Positions 17,403-26,314 of a stretch of DNA of 33,031 bases are shown here, in pieces. The notes under the pieces were generated by a model that was given only the letters and a program-made list of their open reading frames with translations, did not search any database and was not told where the DNA came from. Every line of letters begins with the position of its first letter. The first letter of the stretch is position 1. The translations under genes and the position numbers were made by a program. Source of the DNA: Rhodospirillaceae bacterium (lineage in GTDB: Bacteria > Pseudomonadota > Alphaproteobacteria > Rhodospirillales > Rhodospirillaceae); assembly GCA_029243545.1 (NCBI GenBank), contig JAQWRV010000016.1, positions 1 to 33,031 on the forward strand, written 5' to 3'.

Positions 17403-19051
17403 GTATAGCCAACGTAGCTCTCGGCGGCGGCCCACCGATTCTCTCCATCAATAATTTGTCGGTTTCATTTGCGCAAGGCGGTACAGAAATAAAGGCGGTT
17501 AAAAGCGTATCGTTTGATCTCTGTGCTGGTGAAACGCTGGCCTTGGTTGGAGAGAGTGGCTCAGGTAAATCGGTAACAGCTCTCTCGATTCTTCAGCTTT
17601 TATCGCCAACCGCTAGGTTTTCGTCGGGAGAGATATTTGTTAGCGGGCAACAGGTCATAGGTGCGGAAGAAGAAAACTTGCGGCAGATACGCGGCAACCA
17701 AGTCGGGATTGTTTTTCAAGAACCAATGACGTCTCTCAATCCATTGCACTCGATTGAGAAGCAGGTTGGCGAGGTGCTGATGGTGCAAAAGAATCTCAGC
17801 GCTAAACAAACCCGGACGACGGTATTAGAGCTTTTGGACATGGTTGGTCTTGCAGATGCAAAGGCAAGGCTAAACGCCTTGCCGCATGAGCTGTCCGGGG
17901 GGCAGCGTCAGCGCGTCATGATTGCAATGGCCCTTGCTCTTGAGCCAGATATTTTAATTGCAGATGAACCGACAACGGCTTTGGATGTTACGATCCAAGC
18001 ACAAATCCTCGACCTTCTTGAAGACCTTCAGCGCCGTCTAGGGATGGCCGTTCTCTTTATCACCCATGACTTGGAAATTGTTCGACGGATCGCAGATCGG
18101 GTTTGTGTCATGCAAGAGGGTGAAATTGTCGAGGAAGGTTTAGTCGCTGACGTATTTGGGAAAGCGTCGCATCCTTATACTCAAAAGTTGCTAGCAGCGC
18201 AGCCGAAAGCATGGACGACGCGAGGCTTAGACATTAGCGAAGACCTGATCTCAGCGGAAGAACTGAAAGTCTGGTTTCCGATTAAGAAGGGAGTCATTAG
18301 GCGTACGGTCGGTTACGTTAAAGCGGTTGACGGTGTTTCTTTCTCAGTTAAGGCGGGCCAAACAATCGGCGTTGTTGGTGAGAGTGGTTCGGGAAAAACT
18401 ACACTTGGTCTGGCTCTCCTGCGTCTCATTAATAGTGACGGCGCAATTCGATTTAACAACTCTCGTATAGACACTCTTGCGCGCAAAGACATGCGTACCC
18501 TAAGGCGGTCAATGCAGATTGTCTTCCAAGATCCATATGGGTCCTTGAGCCCGCGCCTATCTGTCAACCAAATTGTAGAGGAAGGGCTAGTCGTGCACGG
18601 ATTAGCGCGCGACGCGGACGAACGGCGGCAAAGGGTGTCTGCTTCATTGATGAATGTGGGTTTAGATCCAGACGTAATGGACCGCTATCCGCATGAATTC
18701 TCGGGCGGGCAGCGCCAAAGGGTCGCTATCGCACGCGCTTTGGTTTTAGAGCCGGAATTTTTAATTCTTGATGAACCCACTAGTGCGCTCGATGTCTCCG
18801 TTCAAGCCCAAACCGTCGATTTACTCAACGACCTTCAAGATAGGTTCAACTTGACCTACATGTTCATCAGTCACGACCTGCGCGTTGTAAGGGCGCTCGC
18901 TGACAACATTCTTGTAATGAAAGACGGCAAGGTGGTTGAAAGTGGGCCTGCAGCTGATGTCTTCAATGCACCCCAACAGCTCTATACCCAAGCGCTTCTG
19001 TCCGCTGCCCTTGATCTCAAGGTTGAGCACGCCGATGCAATTGCTCACTGA
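17399..19051 (+). CDS. yejF: Peptide ABC transporter ATP-binding protein with two nucleotide-binding domains, YejF-like
   Basis: This 550-residue protein fuses two ABC ATPases. The first domain has Walker [10 protein letters not shown]-loop [10 protein letters not shown], signature LSGGQRQR and Walker [12 protein letters not shown]. The second repeats this with [27 protein letters not shown] and [11 protein letters not shown]. Each domain ends in the oligopeptide-transporter pattern ([20 protein letters not shown]). Yej systems import microcin C in E. coli and help resist antimicrobial peptides in Salmonella and Brucella; the substrate here is unknown. The start is GTG at 17399, overlapping yejE. 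Confidence 0.96.
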   Translation: MSIANVALGGGPPILSINNLSVSFAQGGTEIKAVKSVSFDLCAGETLALVGESGSGKSVTALSILQLLSPTARFSSGEIFVSGQQVIGAEEENLRQIRGNQVGIVFQEPMTSLNPLHSIEKQVGEVLMVQKNLSAKQTRTTVLELLDMVGLADAKARLNALPHELSGGQRQRVMIAMALALEPDILIADEPTTALDVTIQAQILDLLEDLQRRLGMAVLFITHDLEIVRRIADRVCVMQEGEIVEEGLVADVFGKASHPYTQKLLAAQPKAWTTRGLDISEDLISAEELKVWFPIKKGVIRRTVGYVKAVDGVSFSVKAGQTIGVVGESGSGKTTLGLALLRLINSDGAIRFNNSRIDTLARKDMRTLRRSMQIVFQDPYGSLSPRLSVNQIVEEGLVVHGLARDADERRQRVSASLMNVGLDPDVMDRYPHEFSGGQRQRVAIARALVLEPEFLILDEPTSALDVSVQAQTVDLLNDLQDRFNLTYMFISHDLRVVRALADNILVMKDGKVVESGPAADVFNAPQQLYTQALLSAALDLKVEHADAIAH

Positions 19052-19098
19052 GCCAGTTCTGCTGGCACGGACCTCGCTGATGGCCTAATAAATAAGAC

Positions 19099-19767
19099 AT
19101 GCGCACGCTTTACCACCATCCATTGTCAACCATGTCCCGGGTCGTCCGTATGGCGATCAGTGAGAAGCACCTTGAGGTGGAGGAACGCGAAGAGCCGTTT
19201 TGGTTGAAACGGGATGATTTTTTGGTTTTAAACCCAGCAGGCGACGTTCCAGTGCTTGTCGAAGACGACGAGGTTGTTCTCTCTGGCGGTTACCCGATCA
19301 TTGAGTACTTAGAAGAGACCTACCCTGAAGTTCCGCTGATCGGGACCACTAGTAAGTTTCGCGCTGAAACGAGAAGATTGCTGGACTGGTTTGAGACTAA
19401 GTTTAAGTCAGAGGTCACCCAGTTCCTCGCCGGTGAGAAGTTGTTCAAAAGAGTAGCGCTGGGTGAGGCGCCCGACTCCAGAGCTATGCGTGCCGGGCGT
19501 GAAAATATTCATGCCCATTTGGAGTATATCGCCTGGTTGACCGGCCGACGAAGTTGGCTTGCAGGTGAGACGCTTACACTGGCCGATCTCGCCGCTGGCG
19601 CACATATTTCTCTGGTCGATTATACGGGCGACGTGCCGTGGGAACAGCACCCCCTGGCTAAGGAATGGTACGTGCGTCTCAAATCAAGGCCGAGCTCCCG
19701 GACTCTTTTGGCTGAATCTTTGCCGGGTATAGCACCGGCTCTCGTCTATGCGGATCTAGATTTCTGA
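19099..19767 (+). CDS. Glutathione S-transferase family protein
   Basis: The 222-residue protein has an N-terminal thioredoxin-like GST domain (LYHHPLSTMSRVVRMAISEK, NPAGDVPVL, and SGGYPIIEYLEETYP where the glutathione gamma-glutamyl group would bind). An alpha-helical C-terminal domain includes SWLAGETLTLADLAAGAHIS. The substrate is unknown. It lies 47 nt downstream of yejF on the same strand and could be the last gene of that unit. A short GCCAG/CTGGC hairpin sits in the gap but has no T-run. It ends 7 bp from the convergent TPR gene. Confidence 0.92.
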   Translation: MRTLYHHPLSTMSRVVRMAISEKHLEVEEREEPFWLKRDDFLVLNPAGDVPVLVEDDEVVLSGGYPIIEYLEETYPEVPLIGTTSKFRAETRRLLDWFETKFKSEVTQFLAGEKLFKRVALGEAPDSRAMRAGRENIHAHLEYIAWLTGRRSWLAGETLTLADLAAGAHISLVDYTGDVPWEQHPLAKEWYVRLKSRPSSRTLLAESLPGIAPALVYADLDF

Positions 19768-19774
19768 GGCAGGC

Positions 19775-20602
19775 TCACTCGGTTTCAACCGATGGCTCAA
19801 TCTTTAGGTCGAGCCGCTCCAAATGCCTCCGAACGGCATCTCCAGCTTCAGAAGTAGGCGCTAACTCCAAAATGCGCACCCATAAGGCGCGCGCAGAATC
19901 TGTTTCTCCCGTAGCCTCTGCCAAAAGTCCTTTTTCCAGCAATGCGTCTAAACTATTTGGGTGTGTGCTAAGGGCACGATCTATATCATCAGACGCAAGG
20001 TCGATAACATTGAGTATGCGGTAAGCGCTTCCGCGTAGAACCAAAGCTTCCAAGGCATTTGGGTGGCGATCAATGACACGGTTAAGGTCATCTATTGCTG
20101 ACCAGTACTCGTCGAGTACAGCAAAAGTTAAAGCGCGGTCGAGGTAGACCTCACTATCTTTGTCATGCAACACCAAAGCATTGTTGAATGATTGCAACGC
20201 TTGGCCGTAGTCACCGGCATCCATCCACGCTCTGCCGGAGTGTGCCCACAGGCCGGCTCTAATCGATGGTGCGCCATTGGATTTTTCGGCAAGCGTTCGC
20301 ATGCGAAGCGCGGCTTCTTCGGGATCGCCCAGCCCAATCAGGGCGGCTGCAGCGCAATGCTCGGCGGGCTCACCACCTTTCAATCTAATCCAACGCCGCG
20401 CCATCTCCAGCCCGGTTTCTGGCTTTACGTCAGCAGCTATGAGGCATCGCGTATAAGTATTTTGTTGATTATCTGCATAGATAGAGGTGTCTAGTGATGC
20501 GGGCTGAGCAGCCGTATCCGACCCAACCGAACAAAAAAGAGCAACGCAGACAATTAGCAAGGATGTAGAGGACCGGAAGTTCCGTGAGTTATGTGTGAAC
20601 AT
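19775..20602 (-). CDS. Exported tetratricopeptide-repeat protein
   Basis: The 275-residue protein starts with a basic region and hydrophobic core (SLLIVCVALFCSVGS) followed by AAQPAS, a likely Sec signal peptide. From about residue 110 there are consecutive TPR units: GRAWMDAGDYGQALQSFNNA, YLDRALTFAVLDEYWSAIDD, LVLRGSAYRILNVIDLASDD and LLEKGLLAEATGETDSARAL. A periplasmic scaffold or binding role is inferred; no enzyme motif is seen. Its ATG overlaps the end of the small upstream gene (20589-20870) by 14 nt, suggesting coupled translation. Confidence 0.9.
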   Translation of the reverse strand: MFTHNSRNFRSSTSLLIVCVALFCSVGSDTAAQPASLDTSIYADNQQNTYTRCLIAADVKPETGLEMARRWIRLKGGEPAEHCAAAALIGLGDPEEAALRMRTLAEKSNGAPSIRAGLWAHSGRAWMDAGDYGQALQSFNNALVLHDKDSEVYLDRALTFAVLDEYWSAIDDLNRVIDRHPNALEALVLRGSAYRILNVIDLASDDIDRALSTHPNSLDALLEKGLLAEATGETDSARALWVRILELAPTSEAGDAVRRHLERLDLKIEPSVETE

Positions 20603-20870
20603 TTAATCCAGCTTTTGTGTGGATAAAGCGTTTTATACGCACAAATCGCCCCGTGCGCGGGTCAACATCACCTTCGGCGCTAATCACCCCGCGTAGATAT
20701 CCAAGAATGCCGTTGATCAGTCCAAAGACTCTGACTTTGCCTTCTCCATCATAGCATCCTGTTTGAACTGTGGCATGCTTGGAAAGCCGTTCATTGCAAG
20801 ATACCCGGGCATTGAGCAGTTGAGTAAGGGCGAGCAGATCCCGCTCTAGAGCATCATTAAGAGCTGCCAG
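20589..20870 (-). CDS. Small unrecognised protein with no ATG/GTG/TTG start (CTG start proposed)
   Basis: The minus strand is open from just after a TAA at 20879-20877 to a TAA at 20591-20589 and encodes about 93 residues. It starts ALAALNDALERDLLALTQLL, a likely amphipathic helix, then has RVSCNERLSKHATVQTG, VFGLINGILGYLRG and a basic end, RTGRFVRIKRFIHTKAGLN. The only late in-frame GTG would discard two thirds of it. CTG at 20870 stands 9 nt after AAAGG. The frame fills the gap between the hydrolase gene (stop 28 nt before the CTG) and the TPR gene, overlapping the latter by 14 nt. I do not recognise the family. It could instead be a gene that has lost its start. Confidence 0.55.
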   Translation of the reverse strand: MAALNDALERDLLALTQLLNARVSCNERLSKHATVQTGCYDGEGKVRVFGLINGILGYLRGVISAEGDVDPRTGRFVRIKRFIHTKAGLNVHT

Positions 20871-20897
20871 CGCCTGTTACCTTTGGGTCTGGAAAGG

Positions 20898-21665
20898 TCA
20901 TACCAGGTTACTCTGAAGTGCGCATAGGCCATCTATAACTGCTGTTAGCCTTCGCAAATCTTCGTCACGCGAAAGCCGGTGGTCCCCATCTTTGATAAGG
21001 AGGACTTCCACGTTCTTCGACACAAGATTCTCCGCAAGCTGAAGCGAGGTGGCATACGGAACATCAGTGTCCTGTTGTCCATGAAGAAGACGGACGGGGG
21101 TATCAATATCAATAGGGCCCCTCATAAGGAGGCAATTCCGTCCGTCTTCGACGAGGTGTGCGGATATAACGGTGGGTAATTCGCTATAATCATTGGGTTG
21201 TTCAATGAAACCGTCTTCGTCAATGGCCTGTTTTTGATCTTCCGTAAGCGAATTCCATATTAAATCTTCGGTAAAGTCAGGAGCGGCAGCAATACCAATC
21301 AACCCTATGATTCGATCTGGCCGTGATAGCGCAGCGCGCAACATCACCCATCCGCCCATACTTGATCCAATGATGATTTGGGGGCCCGCGGTAAGATGAT
21401 CAAGGGCGGAGATGGCGTTCTCAGTCCAACGGCTAATCCCACCGTCTTGGAATTCACCGGAGGACTCGCCATGGCCAAACATATCTATTGAGACGAAGGC
21501 GCGGCCGGTGTTCTGACAGTAAGTGCGAAGAGATACAGCCTTTGTGCCGCCACGGTCTGAGTTGAGGCCATGCAAGAAAAAGATCCCGGGAGACATGCCC
21601 TCAACTTTGTCATAGGCGATTGTCGCCCCATCGGGGCATGTTAGAATGAGAGATTGAGAGGTCAC
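20898..21665 (-). CDS. Alpha/beta hydrolase (serine hydrolase, ABHD10-like)
   Basis: The 255-residue protein has oxyanion-hole region FFLHGLNSD, the nucleophile elbow GSSMGGW (Ser102), an acid in HGQQDTDVP (Asp199) and His229 in KDGDHRLS, a full catalytic triad. The compact, lidless pattern resembles the ABHD10 esterase/thioesterase group, but the substrate is unknown. The frame extends to a TTG at 21719, which would leave 2 bp to the divergent glycosyltransferase frame. GTG at 21665, 8 nt after AGGA, is a better start and leaves room for promoters. It heads a minus-strand cluster with the small unknown gene and the TPR gene. Confidence 0.88.
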   Translation of the reverse strand: MTSQSLILTCPDGATIAYDKVEGMSPGIFFLHGLNSDRGGTKAVSLRTYCQNTGRAFVSIDMFGHGESSGEFQDGGISRWTENAISALDHLTAGPQIIIGSSMGGWVMLRAALSRPDRIIGLIGIAAAPDFTEDLIWNSLTEDQKQAIDEDGFIEQPNDYSELPTVISAHLVEDGRNCLLMRGPIDIDTPVRLLHGQQDTDVPYATSLQLAENLVSKNVEVLLIKDGDHRLSRDEDLRRLTAVIDGLCALQSNLV

Positions 21666-21742
21666 TGGTCCGTTCCTGGTCTTTAACGGGGCGTGCACCG
21701 TTGATGCTGATCTAGTCAAAAGTGTCGTACACTACCACTGAT

Positions 21743-22915
21743 ATGTCATCTGATCACACTATCAAGACCTGTCTGCAAGTCCTCCCTGGACTTGGTACTG
21801 GTGGCGTGGAGCGCGGGACCATTGATATGGCTGAAGCGCTTGTCAACGCAGGCTGGCGCGCGTTGGTCACATCTTCTGGCGGGTCTCGTGTGCGAGAGCT
21901 GGAGCGCGTCGGAGGTGAGCACATCTTGCTCCCGCTTGCCACCAAGTCACCGTTCAAGATTTGGAGAAATGCCAAACTGCTGTCTGACCTTATCGCCAAG
22001 CAATCAGTGGATGTCGTGCATGCGCGGTCCCGGGCACCAACATGGAGCGCGCACTTGGCGAGGAGAACCAAAGATTTCCCCCTAGTGACGACTTTTCATG
22101 GTGTGTATGGCTTGGGATTGTTTGGGCTAAAAAAGCCTTACAACCGAGTTATGACGATGGGAAGGCCTACGATTGCCATTTCAGATTTTATCGCTCACCA
22201 TGTTGTGCATGAGTATGGGCTAGAAGAAGATCAAATTCGGATCATTTACCGAGGTGTAGATCTCGACGTGTTTAACCCGACCGCTGTGACATCGGCGCGT
22301 ATGATCGACTTAGTAACAAAATGGCGCCTCCCTGATGATGGCCCGGTTATAATGCTGCCAGGTCGTTTAACAAGCTGGAAGGGGCAAACTCTTTTGGTCG
22401 ACGCCCTTTCACTGCTTGACGTTGGGGGGCGTATGCCTGCTGATTGGCGTTGTTTGCTCGTAGGCCCGTCGGCTGCCGGCTCGTCGTACCGATCCCGATT
22501 ACAAGCCCACATCAACAGTAAAGGTGTGGCAGGCAATGTTCAGATTATTGATGATTGTCGTGACATAGCTGCAGCCTACATGGTCACTGATGTTGTTGTA
22601 TCTGCTTCGACCCGCCCGGAAGCCTTCGGGCGCGTCGTGGCTGAAGCGCAAGCGATGGGACGTCCAGTCGTCGCGCCTGCACATGGAGCGGCGCCCGAGA
22701 TTATGCTTCCGGGCGTCACGGGATGGCTTTTCACACCTGGTGACGCCCAATCTCTCGCTGGAGCAATCGGACAAGCCATACACATAGAACCGAATGACCG
22801 GTCTACTCTTGCGGAACGCGCACGCGCGCATGTTGTCGAATACTTTGACAAAATGGATATGGTTAAGGCCACGTTCGACACCTATGAAACCGCACTTAGT
22901 CATTTCCAGAAATGA
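21743..22915 (+). CDS. Glycosyltransferase family 4 (GT-B fold)
   Basis: The 390-residue protein has the GT4 layout. An N-terminal acceptor domain has LPGLGTGGVERGTIDMAEAL and VVHARSRAP. A C-terminal nucleotide-sugar domain has LPGRLTSWKGQTLLVDAL and the E(x7)E signature in STRPEAFGRVVAEAQAMG, then VTGWLF. It probably adds a sugar to LPS core or another surface glycan; donor and acceptor are unknown. ATG at 21743 is preferred over a GTG at 21722. A broken GT9 gene follows, so the pair may once have acted together in core synthesis. Confidence 0.92.
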   Translation: MSSDHTIKTCLQVLPGLGTGGVERGTIDMAEALVNAGWRALVTSSGGSRVRELERVGGEHILLPLATKSPFKIWRNAKLLSDLIAKQSVDVVHARSRAPTWSAHLARRTKDFPLVTTFHGVYGLGLFGLKKPYNRVMTMGRPTIAISDFIAHHVVHEYGLEEDQIRIIYRGVDLDVFNPTAVTSARMIDLVTKWRLPDDGPVIMLPGRLTSWKGQTLLVDALSLLDVGGRMPADWRCLLVGPSAAGSSYRSRLQAHINSKGVAGNVQIIDDCRDIAAAYMVTDVVVSASTRPEAFGRVVAEAQAMGRPVVAPAHGAAPEIMLPGVTGWLFTPGDAQSLAGAIGQAIHIEPNDRSTLAERARAHVVEYFDKMDMVKATFDTYETALSHFQK

Positions 22916-22940
22916 ACGTCTGTTCGAAGTGATATAAAGC

Positions 22941-23441
22941 GCAACCCCAGTAGACCAATCGGGCTCTATCTTAGTGATACAGACTGGCTCGGTTGGTTCT
23001 TTTATTCAAACCCTCAGCGCATTCGCTCCTGAAGGGGTCAAAGGCGTCCAATGGACACCAGCACGATACGCGGAAATGGGGGGAAGTGGCATTTCCCGGC
23101 GGTGACCGGCCGGCCTTGATCGGTGAATGCCAAGCGCCAGATATTTTAGAGGATGTGCATGAAACTACACCTGAAGCCGTAAATTTATGTGGTCACGCCT
23201 CCCTCGTGAAGCTCGTATTCTTGGTTTGGGCTGCAACATCGGCGATTGGAACTGACAACGGGCTAATGCACCTGATCGCGGCGGCAGGTTGCCACAGTTC
23301 GTCCTGTATAATCCAGGGTCTGATGCAGCCCTAATCGGCCACCGCGGTCCCGATGTGACCATTCTTCGCCGTCACCATCTTGCCTCAATAACAGCCGCGG
23401 AAGTCGTGCAGACTTCAAAAAAACAAGACAAATTCTTGACT
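22941..23441 (+). pseudogene. Decayed GT9 glycosyltransferase (heptosyltransferase-type) pseudogene
   Basis: Three pieces of one GT9 protein are spread over two reading frames. At 22968 the N-terminus reads ILVIQTGSVGSFIQTLSAF, matching the family start (ILVIKLGALGDFVQ). From about 23080 another frame gives LCGHASLVKLVFLVWAATSA, then IGTDNGLMHLIAAAGC, the family's nucleotide-binding region. From about 23289 the first frame returns with YNPGSDAALIGHRGPDVTIL, a typical C-terminus. The total is about 500 nt against 900-1000 for an intact gene, so most of the middle is deleted and at least two frameshifts are present. It fills the gap between GT4 and thrS. Confidence 0.8.
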
Positions 23442-23463
23442 TGTTGGGCTATGTTCTTAGATT
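23436..23463 (+). promoter_or_regulatory. Candidate sigma-70 promoter for thrS
   Basis: TTGACT (23436-23441) and TAGATT (23458-23463) are 16 bp apart and followed by a GC-rich CCCGCGC, about 40 nt before the thrS ATG. An inverted repeat AACAAG/CTTGTT (23422-23427 and 23440-23445) overlaps the -35 and could be an operator or chance. No T-box or specifier structure is visible. Confidence 0.4.
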
Positions 23464-23503
23464 GCCCGCGCTTCTACTTCCTCGGGAATGAAAAGGGAAT
23501 TCC

Positions 23504-25459
23504 ATGGTTGCCATCACCCTGCCAGACGGCAGTGTGCGTGAATTCGCAGAGTCTGTAACGGGCGCTGCGCTGGCCGCTGATATTGGTCCTGGCCTTGCAA
23601 AAGCCGCTTTGGCCATTCGGCTTAATGGTGAGCTGCAAGACCTTAAGACAGCCATCTCTAGTGATGCCAGCGTGGCAATCGTGACCGCAAAAGACGAGGC
23701 GGCTCTTGAATTGCTTCGGCACGATGCTGCTCATGTCATGGCACAGGCTGTTCAGGAACTATACCCAGATACGCAGGTCACCATAGGCCCCGTGGTTGAG
23801 CACGGGTTCTTCTATGATTTTGCACGGGACGAACCTTTTGCACTTGAAGATCTGGCAAAGATTGAAAAGCGCATGCGAGATATTGTTGATCGAGACGAAG
23901 AGATCGTCAGAGAAATCTGGGGTCGTGAGCAGGCCATTCATTATTTCAGTGAAGCCGGCGAGAACTACAAGGCGCAGATTATTCAGGGCTTGCCATCCGG
24001 AGATGATATTCGGATCTACAAGCAAGGTCAGTGGCTTGATCTATGTCGCGGCCCGCACCTGCCCTCAACAGGAAAGTTAGGAAAAGCGTTTAAACTCATG
24101 AAGCTTGCCGGTGCATACTGGCGTGGAGACCATCGCAATGAGATGCTTCAACGCATCTACGGAACGTGCTGGGCTGACGAGAAACAACTTAAAGCGCACC
24201 TTCGGATGCTTGAAGAAGCTGAAAAGCGGGACCATCGCAAACTCGGCCGGGAGATGGATCTTTTCCATCTCCAGGAGGAGGCGCAGGGGTCAGTTTTTTG
24301 GCACCCTAAAGGGTACACAGTTTGGTTGGCGCTGGAGCAATACATCAGGCGGCGTCTTGGCGTAGCAGGTTATGTAGAAGTTAAAACGCCTCAGCTCCTC
24401 GATTCTCGATTCTGGGAGCAATCTGGGCATTGGTCGAAGTTTCGCGAAAACATGTTTGTTGTTCCCGACGAAGTGCCAAGCACTGATGAAGACGCGCCGG
24501 TCGTATCCAACGACGCAAAACTCATGGCCATTAAGCCCATGAACTGTCCGGCGCACGTTCAGATCTACAAGAATGACATTCGGAGCTATCGTGATCTGCC
24601 GATCAGAATGGCGGAGTTTGGATGCTGTCACCGCAACGAACCTCATGGCGCACTGCATGGCTTGATGCGCGTCCGGCAAATGACCCAGGATGACGCTCAT
24701 ATTTTCTGCAGGGAAGATCAGGTAACTAAGGAAACGACTGCGTTCTGTTCACTACTGCAGTCGGTCTACCACGACCTCGGATTCGATGAGTTGGAAGTAA
24801 AACTGGCAACGCGCCCGGATGTCCGTGCCGGAGAAGACGAAACCTGGGACCAGGCCGAGAAAGCGTTGGAGGCCGCCGTTCAAGCGGCCAACTTAGAGTA
24901 CGAAGTCACTCCAGGTGAGGGTGCCTTTTATGGCCCTAAGCTTGAATTTCATCTTAAGGATGCTATCGGCCGGACATGGCAGTGTGGCACCATTCAGCTC
25001 GATTTTGTGCTGCCTGAACGACTCGATGCGGTCTATGTCGGACAAGATGGCGAGAAGCACCGTCCAGTTATGCTTCATAGAGCTATTTTGGGTAGTTTGG
25101 AGCGGTTCATTGGAATTCTAATCGAGAACTACAGCGGCAAATTTCCATTGTGGCTAGCCCCTGTCCAAGTTGTAGTCGCCACGATTACGTCAGACGCTGA
25201 CGAATACGCGGCAGCGGTTGCAGAAGCCTTTAAGGCCAGGGGACTCAGGGTTGAATGCGATATCCGAAACGAAAAAATCAACTACAAGGTCCGCGAGCAT
25301 TCCCACGTAAAAGTTCCGGTTATGGCTGTGGTTGGTCAAAAAGAAGCCGAGGCGGGCTCCGTGGCATTGCGGCGGTTGGGCGGAAAGACCCAAGAAATAC
25401 TTGCCCTTGCAGAGGCAGTCGATACAATCTCTACAGAGGCGGAATCGCCCGGCTCTTAA
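23504..25459 (+). CDS. thrS: Threonine--tRNA ligase
   Basis: The class II synthetase has 651 residues. A TGS domain fills residues 1-62, then the editing domain has HDAAH (73-77) and [10 protein letters not shown]. The catalytic core includes [13 protein letters not shown], the motif 2 region [20 protein letters not shown] and the motif 3 region [17 protein letters not shown]. The C-terminal anticodon-binding domain runs from about residue 550 ([27 protein letters not shown]). All zinc-binding and editing residues I can identify are present. AAGGGA stands 5 nt before the ATG. infC follows after a structured 118-nt leader. Confidence 0.98.
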   Translation: MVAITLPDGSVREFAESVTGAALAADIGPGLAKAALAIRLNGELQDLKTAISSDASVAIVTAKDEAALELLRHDAAHVMAQAVQELYPDTQVTIGPVVEHGFFYDFARDEPFALEDLAKIEKRMRDIVDRDEEIVREIWGREQAIHYFSEAGENYKAQIIQGLPSGDDIRIYKQGQWLDLCRGPHLPSTGKLGKAFKLMKLAGAYWRGDHRNEMLQRIYGTCWADEKQLKAHLRMLEEAEKRDHRKLGREMDLFHLQEEAQGSVFWHPKGYTVWLALEQYIRRRLGVAGYVEVKTPQLLDSRFWEQSGHWSKFRENMFVVPDEVPSTDEDAPVVSNDAKLMAIKPMNCPAHVQIYKNDIRSYRDLPIRMAEFGCCHRNEPHGALHGLMRVRQMTQDDAHIFCREDQVTKETTAFCSLLQSVYHDLGFDELEVKLATRPDVRAGEDETWDQAEKALEAAVQAANLEYEVTPGEGAFYGPKLEFHLKDAIGRTWQCGTIQLDFVLPERLDAVYVGQDGEKHRPVMLHRAILGSLERFIGILIENYSGKFPLWLAPVQVVVATITSDADEYAAAVAEAFKARGLRVECDIRNEKINYKVREHSHVKVPVMAVVGQKEAEAGSVALRRLGGKTQEILALAEAVDTISTEAESPGS

Positions 25460-25469
25460 GGGATGTGTA

Positions 25470-25541
25470 GGGATAACAGACGTTAAAACGACAAACGCGT
25501 CACTCAATTGATGCGCTTCGGCAGAAACTGTCGTCTGTCCC
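25470..25541 (+). promoter_or_regulatory. Structured leader between thrS and infC with competing stems
   Basis: The outer arms GGG-ATA-ACAGACG (25470-25482) and CGTCTGTCCC (25532-25541) can pair with an ATA bulge. ACGACA (25488-25493) can instead pair with TGTCGT (25529-25534), which shares bases with the outer arm. Inside, AAACGCGTCA (25493-25502) pairs with TGATGCGCTT (25509-25518) with one mismatch. Mutually exclusive stems suggest a regulatory leader, but no U-run terminator is present. The fold is read by eye, with no energy calculation. Confidence 0.35.
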
Positions 25542-25562
25542 GTAGACTTTCTGAAAATTGAA

Positions 25563-25570
25563 AGAGGAGA
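25563..25570 (+). promoter_or_regulatory. Ribosome-binding site pointing to an ATA start for infC
   Basis: AGAGGAGA is a strong Shine-Dalgarno. ATA at 25578 is about 8 nt after its AGGAG core, immediately after an in-frame TAA at 25575-25577, and is in frame with infC. The ATG at 25590 is 20 nt away, too far for normal use. Confidence 0.6.
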
Positions 25571-25577
25571 CTCATAA

Positions 25578-26114
25578 ATAGCTAGACCCATGATGACGAC
25601 GACGCCGTCCAAGGATGGACCGCGCGTCAACGAAGACATAGATGTGCCCAAGGTGCGTCTAATCGGTGCCGAAGGAGAAAATATCGGCGTCGTTACTGCT
25701 CAAGACGCCATGGGCCATGCCGATGAAGCTGGCTTGGACCTCGTAGAGATTTCCCCTAACGCTGATCCACCTGTTTGCAAGATTCTTGACTACGGCAAGT
25801 ACAAGTACGAAGCCCAGAAAAAGAAGAATGAAGCCAAGAAAAAACAGAAAGTTATTGATGTTAAGGAAATCAAGCTTCGGCCAAATATTGATGACCATGA
25901 CTATGAAGTGAAAATGCGCAATATGCGTCGTTTTCTAAGCGATGGCGACAAAGTGAAGGTTACCTTGCGTTTTCGCGGAAGAGAAATGGCCCACATGGAA
26001 ATCGGCGTAGATGTGCTCAAGCGGGTCAAAGCCGATATCGATGAAATAGCTAAGGTCGAACAAGAGGCAAAGATGGAAGGCCGGCAGATGGTCATGGTGA
26101 TCGCACCACGATAG
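25578..26114 (+). CDS. infC: Translation initiation factor IF-3, likely ATA start
   Basis: IF3 prevents premature subunit joining and rejects non-canonical start codons. The N-domain shows GPRVNEDI and [14 protein letters not shown], then the lysine-rich linker [20 protein letters not shown], and the C-domain [20 protein letters not shown] with [10 protein letters not shown]. The first ATG is at 25590, but the ribosome-binding site and an in-frame stop favour ATA at 25578, giving 178 residues starting IARPM (fMet in vivo). An AUU or AUA start lets IF3 repress its own translation, known for AUU in E. coli infC. It lies between thrS and rpmI, the classic order. Confidence 0.96.
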   Translation: MARPMMTTTPSKDGPRVNEDIDVPKVRLIGAEGENIGVVTAQDAMGHADEAGLDLVEISPNADPPVCKILDYGKYKYEAQKKKNEAKKKQKVIDVKEIKLRPNIDDHDYEVKMRNMRRFLSDGDKVKVTLRFRGREMAHMEIGVDVLKRVKADIDEIAKVEQEAKMEGRQMVMVIAPR

Positions 26115-26190
26115 CGCTTAGAGGTTTTCAGAGCTGCTTTCTAGGCTCTCCAACGGCTTGCATATCCTAGAATCTGGCTGTATAAACCGC

Positions 26191-26260
26191 CGCTCGCCAT
26201 AGGTTAGCACTATGGAGAGCGCCTATTTATAGGCCAATGACGGTCCGGCAAGAGGCGCTT
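26191..26260 (+). promoter_or_regulatory. Hairpin-rich leader before rpmI-rplT (candidate L20 autoregulatory site)
   Basis: CGCTC-G-CCATAG (26191-26202) pairs with CTATGG-A-GAGCG (26210-26221) around a 7-nt loop. Next comes the perfect hairpin GCCTAT-TT-ATAGGC (26221-26234). AGCGCCT (26218-26224) could instead pair with AGGCGCT (26253-26259), disrupting both. In E. coli and B. subtilis L20 binds structured RNA in this region to repress its operon. The assignment here is from position and structure only. Confidence 0.4.
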
Positions 26261-26314
26261 TGAGTGCCTGGGCATGCCCATTCGTCAGAAATACGTGAGA
26301 ATAAGGAAATAGAA

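Noticed and set aside
22499-22903. 134-codon minus-strand frame inside the GT4 gene
   Set aside because: It is antisense to intact GT4 motifs, with Arg/Cys-rich shadow composition.
23441-23503. Possible T-box leader for thrS
   Set aside because: The gap is too short and lacks the specifier loop and T-box sequence; T-boxes are also rare outside Gram-positive bacteria.
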